Part shown: piece by piece, positions 33,288 to 41,747 of the stretch | How the letters are laid out: every line of letters starts with the position of its first letter | Numbering within the stretch: the stretch's first letter is position 1 | Assembly: GCA_017999915.1 (NCBI GenBank) | Contig: JAGNKX010000009.1 | Coordinates: forward strand, 62,001-126,000 | Direction of reading: 5' to 3' | Source: Spirochaetota bacterium | GTDB lineage: Bacteria; Spirochaetota; UBA4802; UBA5550 | DNA length: 64,000 nucleotides | Position numbers and translations under genes: made by a program | The notes under the pieces: generated by a model | What the model saw: the letters and a program-made list of their open reading frames with translations, nothing else | What the model was told of the DNA's origin: nothing | Databases searched by the model: none

Positions 33288-33316
33288 TTGACAATCACTT
33301 ATTTTTGTAAGATTAT
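33288..33316 (+). promoter_or_regulatory. Promoter placing a leaderless start
   Basis: TTGACA (33288-33293), a 17-bp spacer and GATTAT (33311-33316) lie so close to the ATG at 33325 that the transcript would start within a few bases of it. A leaderless mRNA is suggested. Confidence 0.5.
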
Positions 33317-33324
33317 CCAGGGCC

Positions 33325-34311
33325 ATGAAAGGCTTGTTGTTTATCCCTATTGTTATCGCTTTATCCGTCCAGTTCACCGCGTGCCTGATGTCGCAACAGC
33401 ACCAGATTATCCGGAATATAGACACCCTCGCTGGAAACCAGCGCTTTGACCCGGCCCGATTCAGGGATATTGACCGGTTTGCCCTGGAGGCTCCGGGTTC
33501 AGCCGGAGAATCCATTGACACCCTGGCGGCGTATCTTACCGGGGCTGCCAGCGACGACCTGGGGAGGGTCAGAGCACTATGGCGTTGGATAACCGCCCAT
33601 ATCACCTATGACATCGATAAGAAAAACTACTCCGCCCGGGAGACCCTGCGCGACAGGAAAGGCGTCTGCCAGGGCTATTCCGAGCTGTTTGTCGAAGCGG
33701 CCCGGCGCATGGGGGTCAGAGCAATAGAGATCACCGGCTACACCAGGGGATCGGCCTATAGCCCCGGGGACAGGGTGGTCAATGACCATGCCTGGAACGC
33801 TGTCCTGTTAGATGGCAAATGGTATCTTCTGGACAGCACCTACGGCGCAGGGCACTTCAATAAAGGAAAATATTTCAGGGAATACCGGGAGCATTATTTC
33901 CTTACCCCGCCGGCCGAGTTTATCTATACTAATCTTCCGGAACTGCGGCGGTGGCAGCTCCTTTCGGGTAAGATTTCAAAGAAGGCTTTCGAGAGTCTCC
34001 CTTTTTACCGCCACGGGTATTTTCAGTATGGCCTTCGTCAGCTGGACGGGAACCGATCCAGTGTTATAACATGTTCCCATGAATTGGATCTTCGCTTTTC
34101 CGCTCCGGCCGGATTGATTATCACCGTCAATATACGGGATAAAATGGGAACTATCGTTTCCCGGCCCGATGCCGTACGGGACCACGGGGATATACTCATT
34201 CATGCTGTTTTTGAAAATCCCGGAGACTATCATCTTATTGGCTGGATAAGCCCCGCTGACAGGCCCAAAGACTATTCATGGGCCTTCACCTATCTTGTCA
34301 AGGTTCGATAA
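33325..34311 (+). CDS. Transglutaminase-like lipoprotein (kyphoscoliosis peptidase-like)
   Basis: This 328-residue protein has a signal peptide ending in lipobox FTAC. The transglutaminase triad is visible: Cys in KGVCQGYSELF, His in VNDHAWNAVLL and Asp in YLLDSTYGAG. This pattern is close to the kyphoscoliosis peptidase branch. The C-terminal 110 residues form a beta-rich domain. It is probably an envelope-anchored peptidase or crosslinking enzyme. The gene contains GGGTCAGAGC twice in frame (33565 and 33712), each using the AGA Arg codon, matching the repeat-associated motif. Confidence 0.8.
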   Translation: MKGLLFIPIVIALSVQFTACLMSQQHQIIRNIDTLAGNQRFDPARFRDIDRFALEAPGSAGESIDTLAAYLTGAASDDLGRVRALWRWITAHITYDIDKKNYSARETLRDRKGVCQGYSELFVEAARRMGVRAIEITGYTRGSAYSPGDRVVNDHAWNAVLLDGKWYLLDSTYGAGHFNKGKYFREYREHYFLTPPAEFIYTNLPELRRWQLLSGKISKKAFESLPFYRHGYFQYGLRQLDGNRSSVITCSHELDLRFSAPAGLIITVNIRDKMGTIVSRPDAVRDHGDILIHAVFENPGDYHLIGWISPADRPKDYSWAFTYLVKVR

Positions 34312-34384
34312 GAGCGCCGGATCACCGGATCGGGTGTTTTCTAATTTCATCCTAAAATTAATTACCGTCACTATTAATCCATAC

Positions 34385-34533
34385 TTGACATAATCCGCCC
34401 CTTTTTTTAGTGTTACTAAGGAACACATCAAATCCCATGGTCAGGCTTATCCGGCCTCAGGTTCATGGGACATCCCGACCGGCTGCCGCCGGAGCGAGAT
34501 GCTAGCAACCCTCTCCATCCGGAGAGGTGTATC
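34385..34533 (+). promoter_or_regulatory. Structured leader RNA upstream of carB (candidate cis-regulator)
   Basis: A TTGACA -35 (34385-34390) precedes a leader of about 150 nt. Paired arms are CCCATG/CATGGG (34434-34469) enclosing AGGC/GCCT, then CCGGC/GCCGG (34479-34492), then CCTCTCC/GGAGAGG (34510-34527) flanked by GAT and ATC that can also pair. The single-stranded segment between the last two stems holds GCAACC followed by GGTG, a pattern also seen in SAM-I/SAM-IV riboswitch cores, but other core elements are not recognised. It could be a riboswitch or attenuator; the class is not assigned. Confidence 0.45.
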
Positions 34534-34573
34534 AGAGCGCAATTCATCCCTAATTTCTCTACGAGGTCACTCT

Positions 34574-37500
34574 ATGCCAAAACGCGACGATATCCACAAA
34601 GTACTCATCATCGGATCCGGCCCCATCATCATCGGCCAGGCCTGCGAATTCGACTATTCCGGCACCCAAGCCTGCAAGGCCCTGAGAAAGCTGGGCTACA
34701 AGGTTATCCTGGTGAACTCCAATCCGGCCACCATCATGACCGATCCGGGCATGGCGGATGTGACCTATATCGAGCCCCTCAATGCCGAGACCATCACCAA
34801 GATCATAGAAAAGGAGCGGCCCGACGCTCTCCTCCCAAACCTGGGCGGACAGACCGGCCTGAACCTATCCTCGGAGCTGCATAAAAAGGGGATCCTCGAT
34901 AAATACGGCGTACGGATCATCGGCGTTGAAGCGGACGCCATAGAGCGCGGCGAAGACCGCATCGCCTTCAAGGAGACCATGAACCGCCTGGGCATCGAGA
35001 TGCCCCGGAGCAATCCCGCGTTTTCCATCGAGGAAGCCGAGAAAATCGCGGAGGACCTCGGGTACCCTGTGGTGATACGGCCTGCCTACACCATGGGAGG
35101 CACCGGCGGCGGCATGGTCTATAACATTGAGGAGCTGCGCACCGTGGCCGCGCGGGGACTGGCGGCCAGCATCGTACACCAGATACTGGTGGAGGAATCG
35201 GTGCTGGGCTGGGAGGAGCTGGAGCTCGAAGTGGTGCGGGACGCCAAGAACCAGATGATCACCGTCTGCTTCATCGAGAACGTGGACGCCATGGGCGTAC
35301 ACACCGGTGACTCCTATTGCACCGCCCCCATGCTTACCATCAGCCCGGAGCTGCAGCAGAAGCTGCAGAAATATTCATACTCCATCGTCGAGGCCATCCA
35401 GGTCATCGGGGGCACCAACATCCAGTTCGCCCACGACCCGAAGACCGGCCGCGTGGTGGTCATCGAGATCAACCCGCGCACGTCGCGCTCGTCGGCACTG
35501 GCGTCCAAGGCGACGGGTTTCCCCATCGCCATGGTCTCCTCGATGCTCGCCGGAGGCCTTACCCTCGACGAGATCCCCTACTGGCGCGACGGGACCCTGG
35601 AAAAATACACGCCCTCCGGCGATTACATTGTCGTGAAATTCGCGCGGTGGGGCTTCGAGAAATTCGAGGGAGTGAAGGACGAGCTCGGCACGCAGATGCG
35701 GGCCGTCGGCGAGGCAATGAGCATCGGCAAGAACTACAAGGAGGCGTTCCAGAAAGCGATCCGCTCCATGGAAACGGGCCGCCACGGCCTCGGGTTCGCC
35801 AAGAACTACAATTCACTTCCCCTCGACGAGCTGATGCGCCTTGTTTCCACGGCTACGAGCGAGCGCCAGTTCATCATGTACGAGGCGCTGCGCAAGGGCG
35901 CCGATATCGCCCAGCTGAACGCCCGGACCAACATCAAGGCATATTTCATAGAGCAGATGAAGGAGCTCGTTGAACTGGAAGAGGAGATGCTGAAGCACAA
36001 GGGGAACAAGCTGCCCGACGCGCTGCTGAAAAAGGCCAAGGAAGACGGCTTCTCCGATAAATACCTGGCGAAAATCCTCGACATGAAAGAGGACGATATC
36101 CGCGGCCAGCGCACCGCCATGGGCGTGGTCGAGCGCTGGGACGCCGTGCCCGTAAGCGGCGTCGAGAACCGCGCCTACTATTATTCGACCTACAACGGCA
36201 CGGACACGGTGCCGGTGTCATCAAGAAGAAAGATCATGGTCCTCGGGGGCGGTCCCAACCGCATCGGCCAGGGGATTGAGTTCGATTACTGCTGCGTCCA
36301 CGCGGCCTTCGCCATCCGCGACGAGGGGTTCGAATCGATCATGATCAACTGCAATCCCGAAACCGTGTCCACCGACTACGACACCTCCGACAAGCTCTAC
36401 TTCGAGCCGCTGACGGCTGAGGACGTGCTATCGATTTACGGCAAGGAAAAACCGGAAGGCGTCATCGTCCAGTTCGGCGGCCAGACGCCCCTCAACCTGG
36501 CCAACCAGCTCATGAAAGCGGGTGTGCCGATCATCGGCACCTCGCCGGAATCGATCGACCTCGCCGAGGACCGCGACCGGTTCCGGCAGGTGATGAAGAA
36601 ACTCGACATCCCGCAGCCCGAATCGGGCATGGCCAGCAACCTCGGGGAGGCCCTAGCCATAGCCAGCAGGATAGGGTATCCCCTCATGGTGCGGCCCAGC
36701 TACGTCCTGGGCGGCAGGGCCATGCAGGTCGTCTATTATGAGGATATGCTCACGCAGTACATGGCCGCAGCGGTCGACGTGTCGCCGGAACGGCCCATCC
36801 TCATCGACAAGTTCCTCGAGAACGCCATCGAGTGCGAGGCTGACGCCATCAGCGACGGAGCGGAAGTCGTCGTCCCGTCGGTGATGGAGCATATCGAGCT
36901 GGCCGGCATCCATTCCGGCGACTCCGCCTGCGTGATACCGCCGGTGACCATCCAGAAAAAGCATATCGCCATCATAGAGGAGTACACGAAGAAGATCGCC
37001 CTGGAGCTCAAGGTCGTAGGCCTCATGAACATACAATACGCCATAGCGAACGACACGGTCTACATCCTCGAGGCCAATCCTCGGGCGTCCCGGACCGTGC
37101 CGCTGGTGTCGAAGGTATGCAACATATCGATGGCCCGCATCGCCACCCAGGTCATGCTCGGCAAGAAGCTCAAGGATCTGAAGGTTCAGCGGAAAGAGGT
37201 GAAGCACTTCGGCGTTAAAGAGGCGGTCTTCCCCTTCAACATGTTCCCGGAAGTGGACCCGGTCCTGGGGCCGGAAATGCGCTCAACCGGCGAAGTGCTG
37301 GGCATGGCGGACTCCTTCGGATTGGCGTTCTCCAAGGCGGAGGAAGCTGCCAACATGAAGCTGCCCGTTAACGGGACCGTTCTAATCACCGTGAATAAAA
37401 ACGACCGGGACCAGGCCCTGGAAGCCGTGAAGCAATTCCAGCAGCTCGGGTTCAAAGTCATTGCCACCGAAGGCTGCAGCCGCTATTTCTCGGAAAACGG

Positions 37501-37774
37501 CGTCCAGACCGAATCGGTATTCAAGATATACCAGGGGAGACCCCATATCATCGACCGGATCAAGAACAACGAGATACATCTCATCGTCAATACCCCGAGC
37601 GGACGGCAGAGCGAATATGACGACTCGTACATCCGCAAGGCCGCGGTGCATTACAAGCTTCCCTATCTGACCACCATGGCCGCGGCCACGGCGACGGTCA
37701 AGGGCATACAGGCCATCAGGCAGGGCAAGAGCGAGGTGAAGTCGCTGCAGGAATATCACAAGGGGATTGGATAG
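34574..37774 (+). CDS. carB: Carbamoyl-phosphate synthase large subunit
   Basis: This 1066-residue protein makes carbamoyl phosphate for arginine and pyrimidines. The start MPKRDDIHKVLIIG was chosen by homology and GAGG; an upstream ATG (34499) would translate part of the leader. The duplicated ATP-grasp halves are clear: the first from GSGPIIIGQACEFDYSG, the second from GGGPNRIGQGIEFDYCC. GGTGGGMVYN and the SSRRKIMVLGG hinge are present, and an MGS-like allosteric domain covers the last 140 residues. Its length matches other CarB proteins. carA is not adjacent. Two GC-rich hairpins follow the stop. Confidence 0.97.
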   Translation: MPKRDDIHKVLIIGSGPIIIGQACEFDYSGTQACKALRKLGYKVILVNSNPATIMTDPGMADVTYIEPLNAETITKIIEKERPDALLPNLGGQTGLNLSSELHKKGILDKYGVRIIGVEADAIERGEDRIAFKETMNRLGIEMPRSNPAFSIEEAEKIAEDLGYPVVIRPAYTMGGTGGGMVYNIEELRTVAARGLAASIVHQILVEESVLGWEELELEVVRDAKNQMITVCFIENVDAMGVHTGDSYCTAPMLTISPELQQKLQKYSYSIVEAIQVIGGTNIQFAHDPKTGRVVVIEINPRTSRSSALASKATGFPIAMVSSMLAGGLTLDEIPYWRDGTLEKYTPSGDYIVVKFARWGFEKFEGVKDELGTQMRAVGEAMSIGKNYKEAFQKAIRSMETGRHGLGFAKNYNSLPLDELMRLVSTATSERQFIMYEALRKGADIAQLNARTNIKAYFIEQMKELVELEEEMLKHKGNKLPDALLKKAKEDGFSDKYLAKILDMKEDDIRGQRTAMGVVERWDAVPVSGVENRAYYYSTYNGTDTVPVSSRRKIMVLGGGPNRIGQGIEFDYCCVHAAFAIRDEGFESIMINCNPETVSTDYDTSDKLYFEPLTAEDVLSIYGKEKPEGVIVQFGGQTPLNLANQLMKAGVPIIGTSPESIDLAEDRDRFRQVMKKLDIPQPESGMASNLGEALAIASRIGYPLMVRPSYVLGGRAMQVVYYEDMLTQYMAAAVDVSPERPILIDKFLENAIECEADAISDGAEVVVPSVMEHIELAGIHSGDSACVIPPVTIQKKHIAIIEEYTKKIALELKVVGLMNIQYAIANDTVYILEANPRASRTVPLVSKVCNISMARIATQVMLGKKLKDLKVQRKEVKHFGVKEAVFPFNMFPEVDPVLGPEMRSTGEVLGMADSFGLAFSKAEEAANMKLPVNGTVLITVNKNDRDQALEAVKQFQQLGFKVIATEGCSRYFSENGVQTESVFKIYQGRPHIIDRIKNNEIHLIVNTPSGRQSEYDDSYIRKAAVHYKLPYLTTMAAATATVKGIQAIRQGKSEVKSLQEYHKGIG

Positions 37775-37788
37775 AGCAACTGCGAAAT

Positions 37789-37925
37789 CCCTCACCCCCT
37801 GCCCCCTCTCCCATTTAAATTTGAAAAAAGGAGAGGGGGGAAACAGGTTAAACGTCTTATAGCGGAGCCCTCTCCTTTTTCCCGAATTTCATGGGAGAGG
37901 GCGGCCCCGGAGGGGCGGGTGAGGG
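37789..37925. repeat. GC-rich nested hairpin element (MITE/REP-like), copy 2
   Basis: Perfect 9-bp ends CCCTCACCC (37789-37797) and GGGTGAGGG (37917-37925) enclose two hairpins, CCCCTCTCC/GGAGAGGGG and GCCCTCTCC/GGAGAGGGC. It follows the carB stop and is preceded by GCAACTGC, as is the copy at 2919. Confidence 0.65.
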
Positions 37926-37947
37926 CATGTGATAATTATTATGCATC

Positions 37948-38943
37948 TTAAAACTTGTACGCAGCCCCGAAATTGACGCCGTAGTACTGCTCATACTCGC
38001 CGGTAAGCCATCCTTTCTGGTACCCGCCGTTGTAGGCGGACCCGACATCGTAGAGGTTGATATGGGGCAGTATGGCGTAGTATCCTCCCACCCAGAATTC
38101 AACGCGGATCTTTTCCACGAAATAGGCTAATTTCAGGTCAGCCGTGCCGCCCATGGCCAGGTAGGCAACGGCAAACTCGTCAGGAATATAGTAGAAAAGA
38201 AACAACGGGTTTCGGGGGCACAGGAATTTTTTCTTGGAATAGTAGGTGCCTCCCTGGATCAGGGCGGCTATGGCGGCCTTAATGGAAAAGCCCTTGACTT
38301 CGTAGTAAAAACCGATTCCCAGCGAAGGGCCTACGTACCAGGCATTATACTCCAGGTCCGATTTCGCCATCGTGAGCAGAGTCGGGAAGGCCATCAACCT
38401 CATCGATTTCCCTTCCCCGTCATTATACTTGAACTTCACTCCAAAAAGGAGGTTAAAATACTTATGGAAAAAGTATTCTACAGTCAGATCAGCCTGGTAT
38501 CTCCGGGAGCTCATTTTCCCGTCTTCTATAAAAGCGCTGGTCATGATCTGCGGGATGGTCAGATACAGGAAATTATTATCCATCCCCAGGGTGGTATACT
38601 TGAACTTATCCTTTGCGAGGCCGAAAAGCGCCGAAAGCCCGACGTTCCAGTTACTTCCCGCCTTGATCCATAACATGGGCCCCATCATGAATGAGCCCCC
38701 ATGGTGCATTCTCAGATCCTTCGACACAAGATTGCCGGTCATGCCGTTCTCAAGCTTCATATAGCCAGGATGCCACCAGTCGTAGGCCATATTGATGCCC
38801 AGCTTCACTTCCACGTCCTTGGGCATTGTCGGCTTTTTTACAGATATGACGGCCTTATGATATTTATGCTGCGGATAAGCGGGCAGTGCCGCATGGACAG
38901 TGATACCCAATGCCGCAATAACAATCAGTATACCATTTCTCAT
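37948..38943 (-). CDS. Outer-membrane beta-barrel protein, paralogue 1
   Basis: This 331-residue protein has a signal peptide (about 1-22). It and the gene at 39041 are clear paralogues: both have VEVKLGINMAYDWWHPGYM or VEAKLGVSMMGDWWQPAFL, then SFMLGPMLW or SFMLGPMFW, and both end in FGAAYKF or FGVAYKF, a C-terminal Phe signal. The repeating aromatic strand pattern suggests about 12-14 strands. No substrate is known. Confidence 0.75.
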   Translation of the reverse strand: MRNGILIVIAALGITVHAALPAYPQHKYHKAVISVKKPTMPKDVEVKLGINMAYDWWHPGYMKLENGMTGNLVSKDLRMHHGGSFMMGPMLWIKAGSNWNVGLSALFGLAKDKFKYTTLGMDNNFLYLTIPQIMTSAFIEDGKMSSRRYQADLTVEYFFHKYFNLLFGVKFKYNDGEGKSMRLMAFPTLLTMAKSDLEYNAWYVGPSLGIGFYYEVKGFSIKAAIAALIQGGTYYSKKKFLCPRNPLFLFYYIPDEFAVAYLAMGGTADLKLAYFVEKIRVEFWVGGYYAILPHINLYDVGSAYNGGYQKGWLTGEYEQYYGVNFGAAYKF

Positions 38944-38983
38944 ACGAGTTCCTCTCCCCGTGCCAATGCCTGCATGAAGATAA

Positions 38984-39008
38984 AAAACCGCCGCTTCCGC
39001 GGCGGTTT
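38984..39008 (-). terminator. Intrinsic terminator between the barrel paralogues
   Basis: AAACCGCCGC/GCGGCGGTTT with a short loop is followed on the minus strand by TTTTTTATC. The two barrel genes are therefore probably separate transcripts. Confidence 0.85.
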
Positions 39009-39040
39009 CAGTATTTGATTACGATACGATTACGATTCTG

Positions 39041-39979
39041 TTAGAATTTATATGCGACTCCGAAGGTGATGCCTCCCCAGTGCTCGATCTCGGTATCGAT
39101 CCACCCATTCTTATACGTAAGATCAAATCCGGAGCTGTCATCCCCGGCGGCAAAATGAGGCAGCATGACATACCGGCCGCCGACAAAGACTTCGAGGTGC
39201 GCCGGCTCTATCAAATAGGCCAGCTTCATGTTCATGTCAAGGCCGATGCAGAAATAGCCGACTTTATATTCATAGGGCAGCATCATGAGTAATGACCAGA
39301 AATATTTCTTTTCATTATTGTATTCGCCGAACTGAACCAGGGCCGATACGCCGGTGCTGAAGGTAAGGCCTTTGACGAATTCATAATGGAAGCCAATGCC
39401 GATGGAAGGCCCGAAATACCAGGCGCTGTATTCTTCCTTTTTCATATCAAAAAACATCGGTAAAAACCCAAGGCGGAATGAATCACCCTCGCCATCAGCA
39501 TAGTTAAAGCGCACACCGATAAGCAGATTCAGGTATTTATGGAAGGCATATTCGACCCCCAGGTCCGCGTCATACCTGCGGCATTTTGAATCTCCCACGT
39601 CAAAATAAGCGCCTACGATACTGCCAGGCCAGCCGCCAAGCGGAATTCCCCGGGCAAGATGCAAATCAGTGGCAGCGGTCGTATACTTGAACTCATTTCT
39701 GCTGAGACCGAAGAGAACCTGTCCGTTAAGGCTCCAGCTGCCGGTGAGCTGCACCCAGAACATGGGGCCCAACATGAATGAACCCTTAGAATCGTGTTTC
39801 AGATTATTACTGAAAAGCTTTGCCGCATCTTCCCTCTCAAAGTTCAGAAAAGCCGGTTGCCACCAGTCACCCATCATGGAAACGCCAAGCTTGGCTTCTA
39901 CAGCGTGTGAAGCGGTCGGCGTAAATACAAGGCCTGCCGCAAACAAGGCTGCAACTATCAATACAACTAACTTCTTCAT
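39041..39979 (-). CDS. Outer-membrane beta-barrel protein, paralogue 2
   Basis: This 312-residue protein is read from MKKLVVLIVAALFAAGLV; GGGGG lies upstream, and an earlier in-frame ATG would add a membrane-like stretch of 45 residues. The signal peptide ends SHA. The mature protein aligns with the gene at 37948 over its full length (see there), with LAYLIEPAHLEVFVGGRYVM near the end, and ends VAYKF. The duplication may allow two related substrates, or surface variation. Confidence 0.75.
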   Translation of the reverse strand: MKKLVVLIVAALFAAGLVFTPTASHAVEAKLGVSMMGDWWQPAFLNFEREDAAKLFSNNLKHDSKGSFMLGPMFWVQLTGSWSLNGQVLFGLSRNEFKYTTAATDLHLARGIPLGGWPGSIVGAYFDVGDSKCRRYDADLGVEYAFHKYLNLLIGVRFNYADGEGDSFRLGFLPMFFDMKKEEYSAWYFGPSIGIGFHYEFVKGLTFSTGVSALVQFGEYNNEKKYFWSLLMMLPYEYKVGYFCIGLDMNMKLAYLIEPAHLEVFVGGRYVMLPHFAAGDDSSGFDLTYKNGWIDTEIEHWGGITFGVAYKF

Positions 39980-40131
39980 TGTAAACCCCCATAATGCTTT
40001 GATTATGTATAAGTTGATAATGTATGGGGCATACCTAACAAATGGAGTTGCTAATGTCCATAAAAAAATAAAAAAATTGGGTAACAATATTGGAGGATTA
40101 GCCTGAACGGACATTCTCTATGATGATTCGC

Positions 40132-40926
40132 TTATTTGCAAAATCGCTCTATGTATTCCCCTGATTTAACCAGATCTTTCAGATTGTAAACCTCGATGAT
40201 CACCGATCCGGTAAATTCTTTCAGGAAATGGCCGAACAGGCCGGCCGCGACAGCATCGAGGCCGGTCAGCGCCTGGTGGTCTCTCCCGTTACTTACGCCA
40301 TGGAGGTGGACCTGCCGTATCTTCCGGTGAAACACTTCAATGAACCGGCCATAGTCATGGTTGTACAGCGATACGTGACCCGCGTCCATGCAGACAGAAC
40401 ATTTGCTCCTCATGATCAGGCTGCTGAAAAAAGTCAAATCGTAGGATGTATTTTCGATCAGTATGTTGCTCGCCGAGTTGCCCAGCCTGGCGGAAATCGC
40501 GTCAAGAGCCTTGTGAAAAAGATTGAAATGCTCCCTGTCGAGCTCTACGCCGGGCGAGCCCCTCACCAGCTTGTCCACATGGAGCACATAGCCGTCGACA
40601 TCGAGAATCTCCGTCTCCATCATGATCTTCTCAATGATAGAGAGGGATTCTTCCATATGAGCGGCGGACGGCCTGAGCAACTCCAGGTCAGAAGGCAGGT
40701 GCACCGTGAAACGGAGACCGCTCTCATCCTTGATCGCCTTCAATTCCTTGATGATGCGGGGCGACATCACCTCGTCAAGATACTCCTTGCCGAAGAAAAG
40801 AAGCTGCACAAGGTCAAAGCTGTCCTTGAGGTACACCACGTTGGCCACCACGCTCTCGTCTTTTACGGGAAGGATAAACGATGTGGTTCCTATTTTAAAG
40901 GGAAATCTGTTTTTATATGATACCAT
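40132..40926 (-). CDS. cbiR: CbiR-like cobamide-remodelling phosphodiesterase (AP endonuclease 2 superfamily)
   Basis: This 264-residue protein is read from MVSYKNRFPFKIG; the longer GTG start adds 12 residues and neither has a clear ribosome site. The N terminus FPFKIGTTSFILP, then LVQLLFFGKEYLDE and RFTVHLPSDLELL, match the CbiR pattern (GTTSFI.P, LLLFE, VHLP.D). Later CVCMDAGHVSLYNHD and VHLHGV carry metal-binding His and Asp of the TIM barrel. CbiR opens the nucleotide loop of corrinoids so the lower ligand can be changed. No other corrinoid gene is adjacent. Confidence 0.65.
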   Translation of the reverse strand: MVSYKNRFPFKIGTTSFILPVKDESVVANVVYLKDSFDLVQLLFFGKEYLDEVMSPRIIKELKAIKDESGLRFTVHLPSDLELLRPSAAHMEESLSIIEKIMMETEILDVDGYVLHVDKLVRGSPGVELDREHFNLFHKALDAISARLGNSASNILIENTSYDLTFFSSLIMRSKCSVCMDAGHVSLYNHDYGRFIEVFHRKIRQVHLHGVSNGRDHQALTGLDAVAAGLFGHFLKEFTGSVIIEVYNLKDLVKSGEYIERFCK

Positions 40927-41058
40927 TTCGTTTACCGCGGCAAGGGCCACGGAGGGGAGCACAGGGCCAATGCATCATGGTAGAGTATGTGTTCATCATA
41001 TCTTAGGCACAACCCCATGTAATATCAATTGAAAAAATTCCATATTTAAAAAATTATT

Positions 41059-41088
41059 TTGACAACCGTCGTTGCTATTACATACATT
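41059..41088 (+). promoter_or_regulatory. Promoter upstream of the DUF2179 gene
   Basis: TTGACA (41059-41064), an 18-bp spacer and TACATT (41083-41088) fit sigma70. The leader is about 70 nt. Confidence 0.5.
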
Positions 41089-41165
41089 ATGAGCGATATT
41101 CTGGAACCTCTGGGGTGGGGTGCAGAGCTTTTTACAAAAAACCGTCCGGACATACGGGAATAAAA

Positions 41166-41726
41166 ATGACACAGCCCGAACTATTGACGATGCTCTACAT
41201 ATTTTTCGCCCGTATTATAGATGTCTCCATCGGGACCGTCAGGATCGTCCTTATTTCCAGGGGATACCGGTATATCGCTCCGATATTCGGTTTTGTTGAA
41301 GTGCTCATCTGGATAACGGCCATCAGCAAGGCCCTGGCGCACCTGGAAAGCGTGTACAGTTACCTCGTCTATGCGGCCGGTTTCGCCACGGGAAACTACG
41401 TCGGCATGCTCCTGGAGACACGGCTTCCCTTCGGATATAAATCGATACGGGTCATAACGACCAAGGAGGTATCGGCCCTGCCCCTCATGCTGCGCGACGA
41501 GGGCTTCGGGGTCACCATAAGCGAAGGCCTGGGCTTGAAAGGACCTGTTTATATCCTCTACTCCCTGGTACCCAAAAAAACCATGGCCCGCTATCTGGAA
41601 ATTGTCAATATCCTGGAGCCGGGAGCCTTCATCACCATTGAAGAGGTCCGTGCTTACCGGCCTGGTTTTATATCGAGAAAAACCTATCCCGGCTTTTGGG
41701 GACGGTTAACACGGAAAGGGAAATAA
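41166..41726 (+). CDS. DUF5698/DUF2179 (UPF0316) membrane protein
   Basis: This 186-residue protein is read from MTQPELLTMLYIFF. Three membrane helices lie in the first 90 residues (with ARIIDVSIGTVRIVLISRGY and EVLIWITAISKAL). The C terminus is a DUF2179-type domain (IRVITTKEVSALPLMLRDEG, GPVYILYSLVPKK, GAFITIEEVRAY). Such proteins are predicted inner-membrane proteins with a cytoplasmic domain, of unknown role. It is 21 bp upstream of the cNMP/GGDEF gene and probably co-transcribed. Confidence 0.8.
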   Translation: MTQPELLTMLYIFFARIIDVSIGTVRIVLISRGYRYIAPIFGFVEVLIWITAISKALAHLESVYSYLVYAAGFATGNYVGMLLETRLPFGYKSIRVITTKEVSALPLMLRDEGFGVTISEGLGLKGPVYILYSLVPKKTMARYLEIVNILEPGAFITIEEVRAYRPGFISRKTYPGFWGRLTRKGK

Positions 41727-41747
41727 CCGTCGTCAAGGTATTTATCA

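Noticed and set aside
34434-34533. The carB leader as a SAM-I/IV riboswitch.
   Set aside because: Only GCAACC and GGTG are shared. The conserved junction and pseudoknot sequences are not recognised, so it is left as an unassigned structured leader.
39980-40114. The longer start of the second barrel gene.
   Set aside because: It would put a poor 45-residue segment before a normal signal peptide.
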